Of a stretch of DNA of 64,000 bases, positions 38,801-50,727 are shown piece after piece. Source of the DNA: Siniperca chuatsi (Eukaryota; Chordata; Actinopteri; Centrarchiformes; Sinipercidae). The DNA lies in assembly GCF_020085105.1 (NCBI RefSeq), contig NC_058055.1, positions 15,067,822 to 15,131,821 on the forward strand, in the 5' to 3' direction. The position numbers were made by a program, and so were the translations under genes. Positions within the stretch are counted from its first letter, which is position 1, and every line of letters begins with the position of its first letter. Below the pieces are notes generated by a model. That model made no database searches. It was not told the DNA's origin and saw only the letters and a list, made by a program, of their open reading frames with translations.

Positions 38801-39578
38801 GTGCTTGCTCATGGTGGGAATTGTTGGATCTCTGTAAATAACATTATAAAGAGTACGATCTAGACCTGCTCTACATGAAAAGCACAATGAGGTAACTTCT
38901 GTTATGAATTGGCGCTATATATATAAAATTTAATTGAATTGAACAAATGTACTTCCAGCAAAAACCCCTTTAAAAGCTGGCCTGTAAACTTACCCATGGG
39001 GTTTCCTCGTAGGTCCTCCAGTCTCTCGTGAATGAGTGACATCTGTCTTTCCAACTGTCCATTCAGCTCTATCTGTGTCTCATACCTCGTCTTCCACTCA
39101 TTTCCTGGCACACCAGAATAAACAGAGGAAAGGAAGGTCACACTGTAGTCACATTTGGGGCAGGACACATTACAGACAACAGTGAAAACTGACTGGGCTG
39201 ATAGAAACCGGTGGATACCAGCTAAGCTAAACCTTTGTTGGGTAACAACTTGCCACTGTGGGTCGAGGTGACAGATATATAACTATAGATATATTCTAAA
39301 AAACATACCAAACCTCACCTTCCCCATCAACACTGTGCAGTCTATCTTGCAGTTCACACATGGTACTCCGCAGATCAGATACTGACTCTTCAAGCATTTC
39401 TCTGTAATCAAGAGCCAGACGATGCTATTTTTGCAGTGGAAAATAACATTTCATCTCCTTGATAATTTTACAAGTAATACATACACTTCAAATAGACTTA
39501 CTTCATTTCCCTCTCTTGCTCAAGTTCTGCCTGAAGGCGTGTCAAATCGGACTTGCTGTAGTCGCTATTTCCAGTCAT
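35805..39578 (-). CDS. ccdc169: Coiled-coil domain-containing protein 169
   Basis: Seven coding exons join in phase: 39502-39578, 39319-39401, 38994-39104, 37959-37999, 36982-37080, 36397-36450 and 35805-35909. All have GT/AG borders, giving 189 codons plus TGA. The product is mostly coiled coil: residues about 8-60 (RLQAELEQEREMKEMLEES), then NEWKTRYETQIELNGQLERQ, DRLASIRSYDDMTVE, a Leu/Glu-rich helix and AFHKTNDERRAYLSEIAK. Human CCDC169 carries EWKTRYETQLELN...LEKQ and NNERRTYLAEM in the same order, which identifies the gene. It is a little shorter than human (about 214 residues) because the tail differs. The function is unknown; no catalytic motif, signal peptide or membrane span is visible. 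The last exon (LSSALEAQRRQ to HNTYR) is basic, has a weak acceptor tract and little human similarity, so the C-terminus is the least certain part. The gene sits between dclk1 and spart on the same strand. Confidence 0.9.
38440..38945 (+). mobile_element. LINE/retroposon-like repeat with (TTA)n inside and TTGAA tail
   Basis: Within a ccdc169 intron, on the opposite strand to the gene. It has the phrases 'ggaggcagatggccgcccac', 'ctgctcgaggtttctgcctg', 'aagtgcttgctcatggtggg' and 'gagtacgatctagacctgct'. It ends 'tggcgctatatatataaaat' with an AATTGAATTGAA tail. I recall this as a very common percomorph repeat; the microrepeat-like tail suggests a non-LTR element. The (TTA)n run at 38518-38622 generates a leucine-rich false frame. 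Confidence 0.65.
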
Positions 39579-39720
39579 GTTTGAAGAACTGACATCAAAC
39601 TAAAGAAAAGTTTGTGCCTCAGGGTTTCCATGGAGACCGCAGCTTCCGGGTTTTTCACGCGGCCCCGGACGTTATGGCGCAGATTGGAGGGAGGTTTGAA
39701 AATAAAACCTCCTCCTCGGT
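39579..39720 (-). promoter_or_regulatory. ccdc169 5' UTR and CpG-rich promoter
   Basis: Directly upstream of the ATG at 39578 lies a GC-rich block around 39640-39690 with several CpGs (CACGCGGCCCCGGACG). The bases between look like 5' UTR without an upstream ATG close by. Confidence 0.4.
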
Positions 39721-40557
39721 TTGATATGACAATACACGAATAAATAACTAGTAAATTACATATTCTTTACATACAGTAATTTTGCAAACAGCCATTTTAT
39801 GAAGCTCATTTCGCGCTTAATTAGGCCTGAAAATTGGCTTCCTTTATTCCAATCTCTTAATTCAACATTAATGGCCTATGAATGCCGGTTGATTTATCTT
39901 GCAGAGTATCTAATTACAACTGAAAAACACCATGCAGTTGGAATATGTCTGTGTGTGTGCGTGTGTCTGTGTGGAAGCAAAAAAAAAAAAAAAGCAGATT
40001 TTGCATATATATTTTTGTTTTGTTTTTGCTCCTCTATAACAACACCTTTCGAGAAACATCCCATATGAAAAAAAATCTAATAATATCTAATAGTTAAAAT
40101 GTGCAGTTTGTTTTTTATGTACATTTGGGTCCTTTACATTATTATGGCCACTTTCATACAGATCTCAACATACAGGTGGTCAATCTATAAGTCTACCGTT
40201 TACTGGTAGGCCTATAGATACTGAATGTTTTGTCACTTACAAAACATCCACAAAATATATACATATAAACATATAATGACATGGCTAAAATACTACCACA
40301 AATTTACAATCATATAACACAAAACAGTGTAGCCAACCTTGACCAAGAGAGAATTTAGTATAATAGTATTAGAAAATAGTATTTAATAAAATTGCAATTT
40401 GCCTTAGGCCCATATTTTTGGCTCCTTGTTTTACATTCAGAAATAATACAACTAAATATCTACTCCAGAAATAAGTGCCCTATTTCCTTGTACGAATATG
40501 CAAATGAGGAGTTGATCCGTCAAACTGACAGAAACCTTCAAGCAAAGCATTAACGTC

Positions 40558-43500
40558 CTATTTTTTCAACTCTTCCACCTCCTTCTGCACTTCCTTCCCA
40601 TTTGTCTTTGCTTGATGTTCTTGTTTCTGCGCCTCCTGGCCCTCAGTTTCTGCTGGCTGTCCATCCGGGTTTTTGACCATGTTCTTGGCTGTCTGCTTGC
40701 CTGCAGTCTTCAGGAAGGCTTTGATGCCTAGATTGTCAATGTTGCAGGCAGTCACACCAACATTGACCACTGACTTGAGAGCCGTGTCTGTGGCTTGGCC
40801 TGCATCGTCACCATACCTTCACCACAAATAATGTGGTGGAGTTAGGGAAGAGTGGTTTGGTGTAAGAAAATAAATGAGGATGTGTACAGAATTGAAATGC
40901 TGGAGCAATGTGATATTGGTACTGTTGTCATTCACATCAACACAGAAAAACAGTCATATTTCACTTTATAGCAGTTTTATTAGTAACAAACCGGAAAAAG
41001 GAGCTACAGATAGTATGAACAGCAAGAGCAGCACCACCCAACACAAGCAGACATTTAGCTGCAGTTAACATACCTGTAGACAGACCCAGAAAGACACACA
41101 CACGACAGAATCTTAAACTACATCAAGTCAAAAAAGAACCCAAAACACATACTTTATATGTCCAGATATAAGTGAATCAAAGAAAGTCAGAGACAATTCT
41201 GTGTTAGCTGTTGCGTTAGATTTCGAACATGTCTTATTGAGGCTTATTTTCTGACTTGATCTGGGTTAATGAAAGAGTGTACATGAAAGGGTTGAGCAGG
41301 GTCAGTTGTTAGTTCACAAGTCTTTGCCTTTACTCCCCCGTGCAGTCATATGTTTCTGGGCATGTTTATTAGATTCCCTAAGCCCCTAAATCTGAAAAGA
41401 AGTAGGCGTGAAAGTAGATCAGTTTCCCAACGCACCAAGAAGAAAGCAACATAGTAGTGCTGTTGTTTAAAGTGACCAAACAGATTCAGAAACAGGCTGG
41501 AAACAAGATCTACTATAGTCTATTAAAGATCAGAAAATTGCTAAATAGAGAAGCGGAAATGGGAAATGTCAGAACTTACTTGTGCTTCACAATCATGACA
41601 GTCTCTGTTGTAACACTTTTGCCAACAAGCTTTGCTCCGGTCTCCAGACTCGACCAAATAGTAGAGAAACCTGATTTCAATGTAAATTAAAATTTTGTTA
41701 GATAGAGCTAATGATATGACAACAGTGTAGGACAATGTACAAGGATATATATAAGTGATAGTGTAACTTCCATTATACTGGTACCTACCTTGTACACTGC
41801 TGACTGCCACAAACTTGGCTCCATCGAAGTTAGAAGCACAGCCATCTTTGCTCTTCTTCATAGACTCTGGGACCAGCTTAACACCATGTTTCTTCACATG
41901 GGGCGCCACCTTTTCTGCCACGTGTCCTGCCACTGTACTCACTCCATTAACTGTAAATATACAAAATTATACAGTAGAAGCATACATATAGGTATATAGC
42001 CCTATTACTCTACAGTACAGAAGACTAAAGAAAAAAAAATTTCTTCAGCCATGTGGCCTTGTATTGTTTTTATGAATGATTATACCCTGTGTGGGAGGAT
42101 TTTTAGTCCTTCATATATTGGTCCTTACCCAAGAACTGGCTGACTCGCACAGCACCCCCAGTGGCCTGTCTAGCCACCTGCAGACCTTTGGTGACACGGG
42201 GGCTGACCTCTGAAGGAGTTTCCTCAGGCGTGATGTGGTCCCGGATCTTGGCTGCTCCTTTATAAATGGCCCTACTAGTAGCCTCTGCTCCTTTTACAAA
42301 CTCTTGACTCAACTTTGTAGCGCCTAAAGACAGAAATATGTTGGATGATAAACGTACACTGGCGATATCATTGATTGTTGTGTTGTCAAAATATCTACTA
42401 CAGGCAAATTAAGAAACGGGTTGGACAAAATCTTCCTTGGAGAACTCAATCCTTTTCAGAAGAGATAGATGCAATGACAAACAATGCCCTCTAGTGGTCA
42501 TTTTTGTAGACAGATGAACATCTACTGTATATACCGTCTGTGTACAACACTGTGTAGTTTATTAGGATTCACATTTACAAACACACCTGACAAGATTCCT
42601 TGTGCCATCTTCTCACTCCATCCAGGAAGTGGTGGTTTTTCCTTCTCCTCTGTTGGCACAGTCAGTCCTGTTTGCTCTGTCTGGGGACCAAGGGGGATTT
42701 TCTCACTCAGGTCGAAGACCTCTGACTCTGCCCCCTCTGGACCCTGTTAGGGAATCCATTAAGTCATATGCTAAACAGTTATCATGAAAGGACACAAAGT
42801 AAGATGCTGTTAAAATGTGCATACACCCGAACAGGTAACGTACATTCCTGTGAGTCATGACTCGGCTGGCTAAGAATGTTTTACCCACAACATAACAGCT
42901 ATTTTGTTCCTCCTAAAGTGTCAAGCAAGAAAAGTGACATGTATTGTATGTCTAAAAGCACCAGTGCATTTAGTGTTGATCACATCACAAAATGAGTTTA
43001 AAGTTTCAACAAAACAGCAGCATGGATGTTTTTGTTTAGACAGCAAAAGAAGAAAGATTATTTTAAAACAATAGCAACAGATTTTTACCCTATGAGACAC
43101 TGGATTCTACAAGAAGGTGTACAATTATCAACTATTGTTTAATTTCAACACCGCCACCCAAAACCCTCCTTTTCTCTCCAAACACAGACAAACACCATAA
43201 ACATATTGTTCCAAAGCATTGACTCCACCCACATGCATACCCATCTGTACATTTGCTCCACACAGTAAAGACTCACCTGGACCCTGAGTTCAGTGAGCTG
43301 CAATAGGAGGTCCTTAAACATCTCTCGGTCAGCCGCAGGCAGTTCGGAGGACAACACTATGCCCACGTAGGACCCAGGCGTCTCTGCCAAGGAGTCAGGG
43401 AACATGAAGATCCCAGAGGTAGCCAATAGCACTGGAGTGTCTGTTGTCAGTGGGTACAGCCAGTCACACACCTTGAAAACACAAAGACACAAAAATAAGA

Positions 43501-45915
43501 AGGTTGGGAATGATGAAGGCCTCTAGGTCAACCATGTACCATCATTACAAGAGGTTGCATTCATTTTAACTGATAACCGGTTGTAGTTGGTTTCAATTAA
43601 AACTAGTGATATACACTTCACATGCACGGTTCTTTGCAATAACCTCAGCTCTTTGAAATTAGACAGAAAAGCAGGACATGACGGCTTCTGTTGAGTCCTT
43701 ATTTGTTTCTCCAAGGGGCAATTCATAAGATGTGAAATGAAAACCATGTCCAATGCTATTTTCCTAAATTAAGTAACAGATGGTTTCTTGTGAGGCCCAA
43801 AGGGTTAAGTCAGCCTCTTTTAAGGCAGGAAAATGCATTGTCATTTCCCAGAAAGCCTTTGGACCCAATGTTTTCCCCTCTCAAAGACACATTACAGGAT
43901 TTTAGCCCCATCAGGACTTATGTCAGTCATCCACACGGACATAATACAGATACAGACTTGCTGCTGCGTCGTGCCACTGGTATGCCACCTGACAGAATGA
44001 CCCCTGTGAGGGCGCAGGACACTGACCAGCAGCACAACAGAAGCGCAGAGTCATCTGTTAATGGGACCATTGTGTTGCTGGGAAACAAAGCAGGACCAGA
44101 ATACAGGAGAGCAGCCCGCCAGCCTGGTCTGGAGGGAAACAGTCATGGGTTGCACTGCAGTACACAGTGTGGCATAATACGTGCTTTGTAGAGGTGCCAG
44201 AATACATTATTGTTGTTTTATAAGTTTTATATTGACTCAATACAAAAACCATCACACAGAAGTAGCAGGTTGTCAGAAGGCTTCACATGAATAGGACACA
44301 CACACAGTCAGAATTCCAATAGTTCTATTCTATTAGCATGCTAAAACTGATGGAGACTAAGCAACTGAGATCTATTTCAGATTCAGATTTGCAATGGGCC
44401 AGCTCAATGTTATCAATTTAAGCCACAAATATATTAAGTTTCACATCACTCAAACAAACACTGTTAGTTTAGCATCTGGCCAACCAATCTCATCTTCTAC
44501 AGTTAGAGTGTAAAGACAATCATGACATTGTAGCTACATGTAGAGCTGAAATAATTAGTCAATTAAATCGATTAGTAGATTGACTGAAAATATTTTGATA
44601 ATTGATTTATCGTTCTTGTTCATCAAATGTGAGGATTTTCTGTTTTTCACTGTTTTATATCATTGTAAACTCAATATCTTTGTGCTTTGGACTGTTGGTC
44701 AATATTTGAGGACATCACCTTGGGCTCTAGGAGATTGTGACAGGTGTTTTTGACCATTCTCTGAGGTTTTATAGACCAAACAACTAATCGATACATTAAG
44801 AAAATCATCAGATTAATCGTTTCTGAAAATACTCATTAGTTGCAACACTAATTATAATGTCCTTAATCAGTGAACAAATTCAGTACAAATAAGTACAGGT
44901 CAGAAGAAAAATGCTACATCCAAGTCAACTTTTAAAGCTTTCAGTTTTATCATAAGATGTGCATGTGTTGTCAAACTCAAAGTGGACACGGGATACATGT
45001 ATGAGGACCAAGACAACACCAGCGTAGTTTGCTGTTCACACCTACATACCTATAGGACACACAGCCAAGGAAAATGCTGATACTTATTATAACATACTGT
45101 ATACTTACATGTAGAAATGCTGAGGGTCTTCCAGCAGTGGAATCCTTGTGCTGACTGTCAAATGCTATGATGCGAAGGTAGCCTGGATAAGACAGGGAGC
45201 TGACCTGCCCATTTGCTTCCACAAAAAACATCTGCACCCCAGCGGGGATGAAAAGCAGCTCGTTTCCATCTCCTCCTGCTGCCGCTTCACCAGTCTGCTT
45301 TCCTGACCGGAGTCCGCCTCCAGCAAGACCATAAGCTAGACTGCGGTGGCCGACTGTTGGCTGTGGTGTGTATGCTGGAGGCTGGTCCCCTGGGTTAGCC
45401 ATGGCTATAGTTCCTGGAGCCGCTGCAGGGAGCGTGAGTGTGTGCGGAGCAGCAGGGGAAAGAGGGCTGACAGGGGGTGTTTTTGGATTTGGGGTTGTGT
45501 TCTGGGCGGTAGCAAGTATGGAGGGGTATAGATGGTGGAGGGAGCTTTGGGGAGGCTGAGTGTTTGGTGCCAGGTCTGGATAAAGATTGGGAGAAAGATC
45601 CGCCAACAGGCGGCCTCTCTGGCATCCTGTTGTCAGCTGAGAGATCTCCAGGTCAGAGAGGTGGGTGTTGACAGTTCTCAGAGTGTCCCTCATCCTCTGC
45701 TGAAGCTGCCTGGCCGTGTCCCAGGCCGCTCCCCGCTGCCTCTCCCCCCCAGTGGGAACCTCCATTCCTTGGGTAAGGTGCTGTCGACCTTTCCTGTAAT
45801 ACAGCAGGGCCTCCCCTCTCTTCCCAGCCTCTTCCGCAGCCAGCCCACGGCTCAGAGAATGAAACGCCAACTCATACTGGTCCTTGATGAGCAGCAGCTC
45901 AGCAGGCTCAGCCAT
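40558..45915 (-). CDS. spart: Spartin (SPG20), MIT and senescence domain protein
   Basis: Seven coding exons are in phase: 45109-45915, 43277-43471, 42587-42743, 42129-42323, 41789-41950, 41580-41670 and 40558-40816. They give 621 codons plus TAG (human spartin 666). Residues about 8-85 form the MIT domain (YELAFHSLSRGL...YYRKGRQHL), which binds ESCRT-III tails. A Pro-rich linker carries QPPAYTPQ at 178-185, the PPxY site that binds WW domains of NEDD4-family ubiquitin ligases. LLFIPAGVQMFFV and YPGYLRI (about 220-249) open the conserved central beta-rich domain, continued by VCDWLYPL. Residues about 370-600 are the plant-like senescence domain with SEVSPRVTKGLQVARQATGG, APHVKKHGVKLVPES and VNVGVTACNIDNLGIKAF. 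The Lys/Glu/Gln-rich tail ends ELKK. Spartin acts at lipid droplets, endosomes and the midbody; loss in humans causes Troyer syndrome. The start follows an acceptor at 45943-45942 with no earlier in-frame ATG in the exon. A possible ATTAAA lies at 40387-40382. Confidence 0.97.
44540..44855 (-). mobile_element. 'ATCGATTAAT' family, copy 5 (inverted, full length)
   Basis: It begins 'tagagctgaaataattagtc' and ends 'actcattagttgcaacacta'. The interior has 'actgttggtcaatatttgag', 'gacatcaccttgggctctag' and 'ttatagaccaaacaactaat'. It sits in the first spart coding intron. Confidence 0.7.
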
Positions 45916-46890
45916 ACTGAGGAGTAGATGGGATCCAGAGACTAGACAGGACAGAACAGAGGCAGAGAGGAAATCAAGAGTGCTATCTCCAAAGTGAGAC
46001 AAAAGTTGCATCTGCAGTTTCAAGGTTTTTACAGTATTTTATAGTAATCCTAAAAAAATATGTAGATAACTGATAGTAGTCATTGGTCGGTTGTTTTTTC
46101 TACAACACACCAATATTAAATATTGAGTTATTAGTGGACTACAGTTTGTTTTTAGGCTTAAAAGTTTTGAAAATGAATACTTCAGTTAGTTGGACGGGAG
46201 AGAGTTGGGATTATAAAATTTAAAATAAAACATGAGTGAAGGATGAAGGGATCAGTGAGACAGAGGGGAGAGTGTGTACCTGTCACCGAGATAAACCAGG
46301 TGTGAAAAGGAAACGAAAAGAGAAGTTGGTGGCATTCCTTACTGACATAGTACTCTGAACGCATTACGGCAGGGTAAAGGAGTTAATGTGAAAAATCTCT
46401 GTAATGTAATTGTTGCTTTCGGCTACAAAAGGTTATTAATAGCCTGAGCTAGCGAACACATCAGGTTTTACCTGAACAACAAGCCTGTATGTAAGCTTTC
46501 TAAGAAGTCCTCTCTAGACATGAGATTTACATTTAAAATACCAGAGTTTACACTTTTATTCTTCATCTCAGTATCAAATGTATCGAACAGCAAATGACTG
46601 GTACCTTTTCAAACATCACTGCCTGACCATTGGGCAACAAACGACAAAGTTCCAATTTAAATCTGGTTTACCTTGACAGCCAAACTTTAATATCCCGGGA
46701 AAGCAAAACGCTAAGAATAAATACGTGGTTCCAGAGTCCTTATATCAGTTATCGACAGTTCTTCTGTACTTTCATAGATGTGAAATGTCTGCTCTTATCA
46801 ACGTGTTCCCTTCACTCACTGGTTTAATCTGGCGCACCCCCAGCAGCTACACACGAGCGTCAAACCAACCAAGGTGACAAAAATGGCTTC
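45916..46890 (-). promoter_or_regulatory. spart 5' UTR, first intron and promoter
   Basis: The coding exon begins at 45941 after a strong pyrimidine tract and CTAG acceptor. The best upstream donor is ACCA|gtgagt at 46820-46819, so a non-coding exon of about 70 bases (46820 to about 46890) is likely, in sequence with several CpGs. The promoter would lie to its right, about 0.6 kb from the end of ccna1. Confidence 0.4.
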
Positions 46891-47286
46891 CGGCCAACAC
46901 TTTCAAAATAAAATCCATAGGCTTCACGTTAAAACCTAGTAATCAGTCAAGTAAAAAATTATTTAGAAGGAATTTGAAATAAATAAAACGCATTTACTTT
47001 AAAAGGTGTAGTAATTAGATGTCCTATTAACTATAACCTATTCACTCAGGGACATTACATGTAGCATTACAGTGAGACATGAAATGTGAAAAATAAAGCT
47101 CATACATAAAGCTTGAACATATTTTAGAATCACTCTAAAAGATATGGAAGATGCTGTAATTCATGATTTGGAGACAACATCATTCTGAACAATATAAGTA
47201 TATATTACAACTGATGATGTACCAGCTTTGAAACCTTTTGCATGAACATCTGCAAGTATTAAAATTCTGTCAGTCATGAAGTATGT

Positions 47287-47307
47287 TTTATTTTTAAATA
47301 ATTTATT
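47287..47307 (-). terminator. Candidate ccna1 polyadenylation signals
   Basis: Two AATAAA hexamers on the minus strand (47292-47287 and 47307-47302), 145-165 bases past the ccna1 stop. Confidence 0.5.
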
Positions 47308-47451
47308 GTATTTATATATACTACAAGAAAAGAATCTCAAGGTAATAAAGTGTCCAGAGGGGTAGAGTGTGTAGAATCAGCTGTGTTTGTTTTTTTTCCT
47401 CAATCTAATTATGTTCTGGCAGAAGCTTCAGAAGAAGGGTGGAGCAGTGAT

Positions 47452-49513
47452 TCATAGGAAAGGCAGAACAGCAGGTGGAGTGATCCATGAAACACGACAA
47501 TACCTGTAAATGGAGAGATAAAAGACCTTCATAAGTTGTTTGTAAAGTTGTCTCAATGTATATTTTCAAAAAAAAACAAATCTTTAAAAAAACATAAACT
47601 ATGCCTTACATTGAACTCTTATACTTTTCCCTGGTGGCCTGTTGTGGTCGACTCTCTGCACTGATGTATAGCTGGTGGAGATCAGCCATGCAGGGCACAA
47701 TTTCCGCCATGGTATAACCAGTAAAGGCATATAAGGAATCGGGCTAAAATATGAAAACATTGAGCCTAAAAAGTCATATTTGGGCTTATTCCTTGAGAAA
47801 TCCTCATAAAAAGGGACAACGATGTGGACAAACTTACCCAGAGAGATTTGTTTACAGTGTAGGTGGCCAGGCAGTAGGCTCCAGCTGCCACTATAGATGG
47901 GGTGTAATGTAGGAATGGATCAATTTCCAGCAGACTTAACTCTGCTACATACTAGAGGCAGAAAAAAACACATCACCAAATCAAAATATGATCAAGGGAC
48001 ATGGAAAACTGTAACTTCAAAGGCAGTGGGCATAAACCTATAGTCTGGCTGGCATTTGGCTTTGATTTTGCTCACCAGTGCAAGGTTCTCTGTGTTGGCA
48101 CAGACAGAGTGGATGGACATGAAGAGGCGAAGGAACTGGTTTATTGTGGGGGCTGCCATCTTGAAAGCCAGCACTCTTAGGAAAACGTGCTCCATCCGGA
48201 CCAACTGCTTCTTAGTGTAGGTGCTGTCAGTGATGTACACAAACTCATTCAGCTCAGGAGGGAAGATCTCCTCATATTTTCTACAAGGTGACAGATCAGG
48301 TGACATCAGGTTGTAAATTGCCATCAATCATCAGTCAGTCAGAGTCAGTGCTACTCCATGAGGTGGATTCTTATCACGACCACAAAACAGTTTTTGATCA
48401 ATGATCAAATCAATGACTGGATGGGAGAAGTATCAAATCTTTAGAAACACAAACATGTGCTTACGCAGCAATCAGCAATGCAGCTGTGCCAACCAGCTGC
48501 AGCTTGCCCCGTTTCACATATGCTGTCCAGGAGAGAAAGCGGTCCAAATAGTTCACAGCAAGGTGCAGAGTCTCCGAACGAAGCTTGTATTCCTGGACAA
48601 CTTCCACCAGCCAGTCCACCAGGATGACCCGCATGTCATTGGTAATCTCTGGATGTTTCTCTAAGTAGCCTGGCCTTGGCCTGAACCTCATCTGGCATTA
48701 GAAACAAAAACAGTTTTTCCAGTGAATAGAGGAGCAAAACCTCATAACTACAATGCGTTTAATGCTGCCCACACACAGTAATACGAAAGAAATGATTCAT
48801 TGCTCATAGTTCAGATAATTTCGCACTTCACTCTCCCTCAAGTGCCGGTGAATGTCCTCTGAATACTCGGAAACACACAGCAGCTGCTCTGACATCAGGG
48901 ATTCATCTTGTTCAGACTGCATAGAAGCATCCTGGCATGAACCTACAAGAGTAAACAAGCAGTAGGGTAAAGAACGAGAAAAAAGCCTTCGTACGTGGTA
49001 GATGTTTTTGTATTTCCCAAACTCACTTGAACTCAGCTCCAGCAGGAGTCGCAAACCTTCATTTTGCAGGGCAGCAGCTTCGGCATCTAGGTAATAGCTG
49101 CCTGAGATCACTTCTTGACCAGAGGCCGCAAGAACAACTTCACAAGCCTCTTCAACATACACATCATAGCTGGAACTGGAGGGACAGTTGAGGAAGGTGA
49201 GCTGGGAGCTGTCTGAGATCGAACTGTGTTTGGAAAATTGGCTTCCCTGTGGAGAAAAATGAGCCAACAAGATTGCCACATTAACTTGAAATGTGAATGT
49301 TCTAAGAGGGGAAATTTAATTGAAAATCACAAAATTTGTGCCTCCGCCGTTTACCTGGCTGAGGGATCGACCACGCTGCTCATTTTCTGACAACACGCCG
49401 AGCACTGTGCGCTGCTTGGCCCGCTGGACATGCAGTGCATCTATTTTGCTTGAAGGTGGGAAATTCTCTTTGCTAGTGTGACTGCCACAATGGGCATTTG
49501 TGCTGGAGTTCAT
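47452..49513 (-). CDS. ccna1: Cyclin A1
   Basis: Eight coding exons join in phase: 49355-49513, 49027-49246, 48827-48942, 48465-48691, 48076-48280, 47838-47951, 47610-47743 and 47452-47503. They give 408 codons plus [17 protein letters not shown] at residues 35-48 is the cyclin A destruction box read by the [16 protein letters not shown] (185-196) is the hydrophobic-patch helix (MRAIL in cyclin A2) that docks RxL substrates. The N-terminal cyclin box spans about 170-300 with [36 protein letters not shown] and YTKKQL. The C-terminal box follows with YVAELSLLE and the tail [17 protein letters not shown] and the PPAVL tail resemble my memory of human CCNA1 (RTVLGVL, MEPPAVLLLQ) more than CCNA2. 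It activates CDK1/CDK2, mainly in germ cells. An upstream exon ending ATG|gtgagt at 50728 could add one Met or be UTR. The exon 3 donor, GAA|gtgcga, is weak; readthrough would stop after nine more residues. Confidence 0.95.
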
Positions 49514-49655
49514 CTTTAAACATGGATATGGTGAAAGATAACTTTTTTTTTTTTTTAAAAAAAGGTGGCCAACATGGTGTAGAGGTACATAAATCATTAT
49601 GTATACACCTGAAAGATGTACCATATTATATTGCATTCGTCAGTTGTCAGTGGGC

Positions 49656-49994
49656 CTGTGGTTCCCAACATGGAGTCAGGACCCCGAAAGGGGTTGCAAG
49701 ATAAATCTGATAAATCTGAGGGGTCCCAAGATAATCAAAATGATAGCAAACATGGGGGGGAAAATCACTGGTACACAAATTATGTAATTTTTTCATATTT
49801 TCAAATATTTGCTTTTTATTGTAAAATACTAGATTGTTCTAGCTCTTCTGGCCTCTAAAAACTATTCAAATTAAACAATCTGACCAAGAAACATCACTCA
49901 TAGCAACACATAAATATATGCACCCTGTAATAAGCAATTAAGAAGACATTGCTTTACTTAAAGGGTCACAAGACAAAAAAGCTGGAAACCACAG
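49656..49994 (+). mobile_element. MITE-like repeat with 'GTGGTTCCCAAC' inverted ends
   Basis: It begins 'ctgtggttcccaacatggag' and ends 'agctggaaaccacag', imperfect terminal inverted repeats. The interior has 'gtcaggaccccgaaaggggt', 'taaatctgaggggtcccaag' and 'ttaaagggtcacaagacaaa'. I recall the family as a common non-autonomous hAT-type element in fish. It lies in the 5' intron of ccna1; frames over it are not genes. Confidence 0.65.
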
Positions 49995-50057
49995 CAGCAG
50001 GGTATATATCAGATATATTGGTTTATGGCTGCCCTGACCACAGAACAGCATCTAAAT

Positions 50058-50335
50058 AAGGCCGCAACTAACAATTATTTTCATCATTGATTGATTTTTC
50101 ATAATTCACCATTTTGTCTATAAAATGTCAGAAATTGTGAAAAATGCCATTATACATTGCCCAGAGCCCAAGGTGACAAGCTTTACTATAACACTGTACA
50201 GTATATGACAATAGATAGTATCAAATCATCACACTGGGACCAGTGAATGTTTGGCAATTCTGCTTGAAAATGACTGAAATGATTAATCGATTATGAAAAT
50301 AGTTGGCAATAAATTTTCGATTCATTGATTAATAG
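50058..50335 (+). mobile_element. 'ATCGATTAAT' family, copy 6
   Basis: It begins 'aaggccgcaactaacaatta' and ends near 'ttcattgattaatagtttaa'. The interior has 'tttgtctataaaatgtcaga', 'ttgcccagagcccaaggtga' and 'gaaatgattaatcgattatg'. It lies in the ccna1 5' intron. Confidence 0.7.
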
Positions 50336-50727
50336 TTTAAGTTCTGCACCAAAAACAGACTTAAAAAAATAGAGAAACAAAACTAATGAGTCGACTTCTA
50401 CTAACATGTACAGGGAAATGTTCTCTGTTCCCACAATGGCAAAAAAAAAAAGATTTTTTTTAGCAGTGAACATGTAATAAATTTCAGTAAAGTGCGAAAT
50501 GGGGTGGACAAATCTATACTAAATTCTGAAGGTGTCAGAAACATAATTACCATGGTTACCAGAATATATCAGTGCCCATCAAGTCACAGACACACAAGCT
50601 AAGACCAACGACGTGGAAAAACAAGGCTGCAAACTTCAGTGTTCATCACAGAGCACAGCCCAACAGTGGTTTTCTGTGGGTTTCAGATATAAAACAGGCT
50701 ATCATCTGTTCCTAACAGCAAACTCAC

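Noticed and set aside
43790-44191. A 133-codon plus-strand frame between spart exons
   Set aside because: It is intronic to spart, antisense, has no known family, and its codon use looks random.
45346-45927. Plus-strand frames of 61-131 codons opposite the spartin MIT exon
   Set aside because: Antisense shadows in GC-rich coding sequence.
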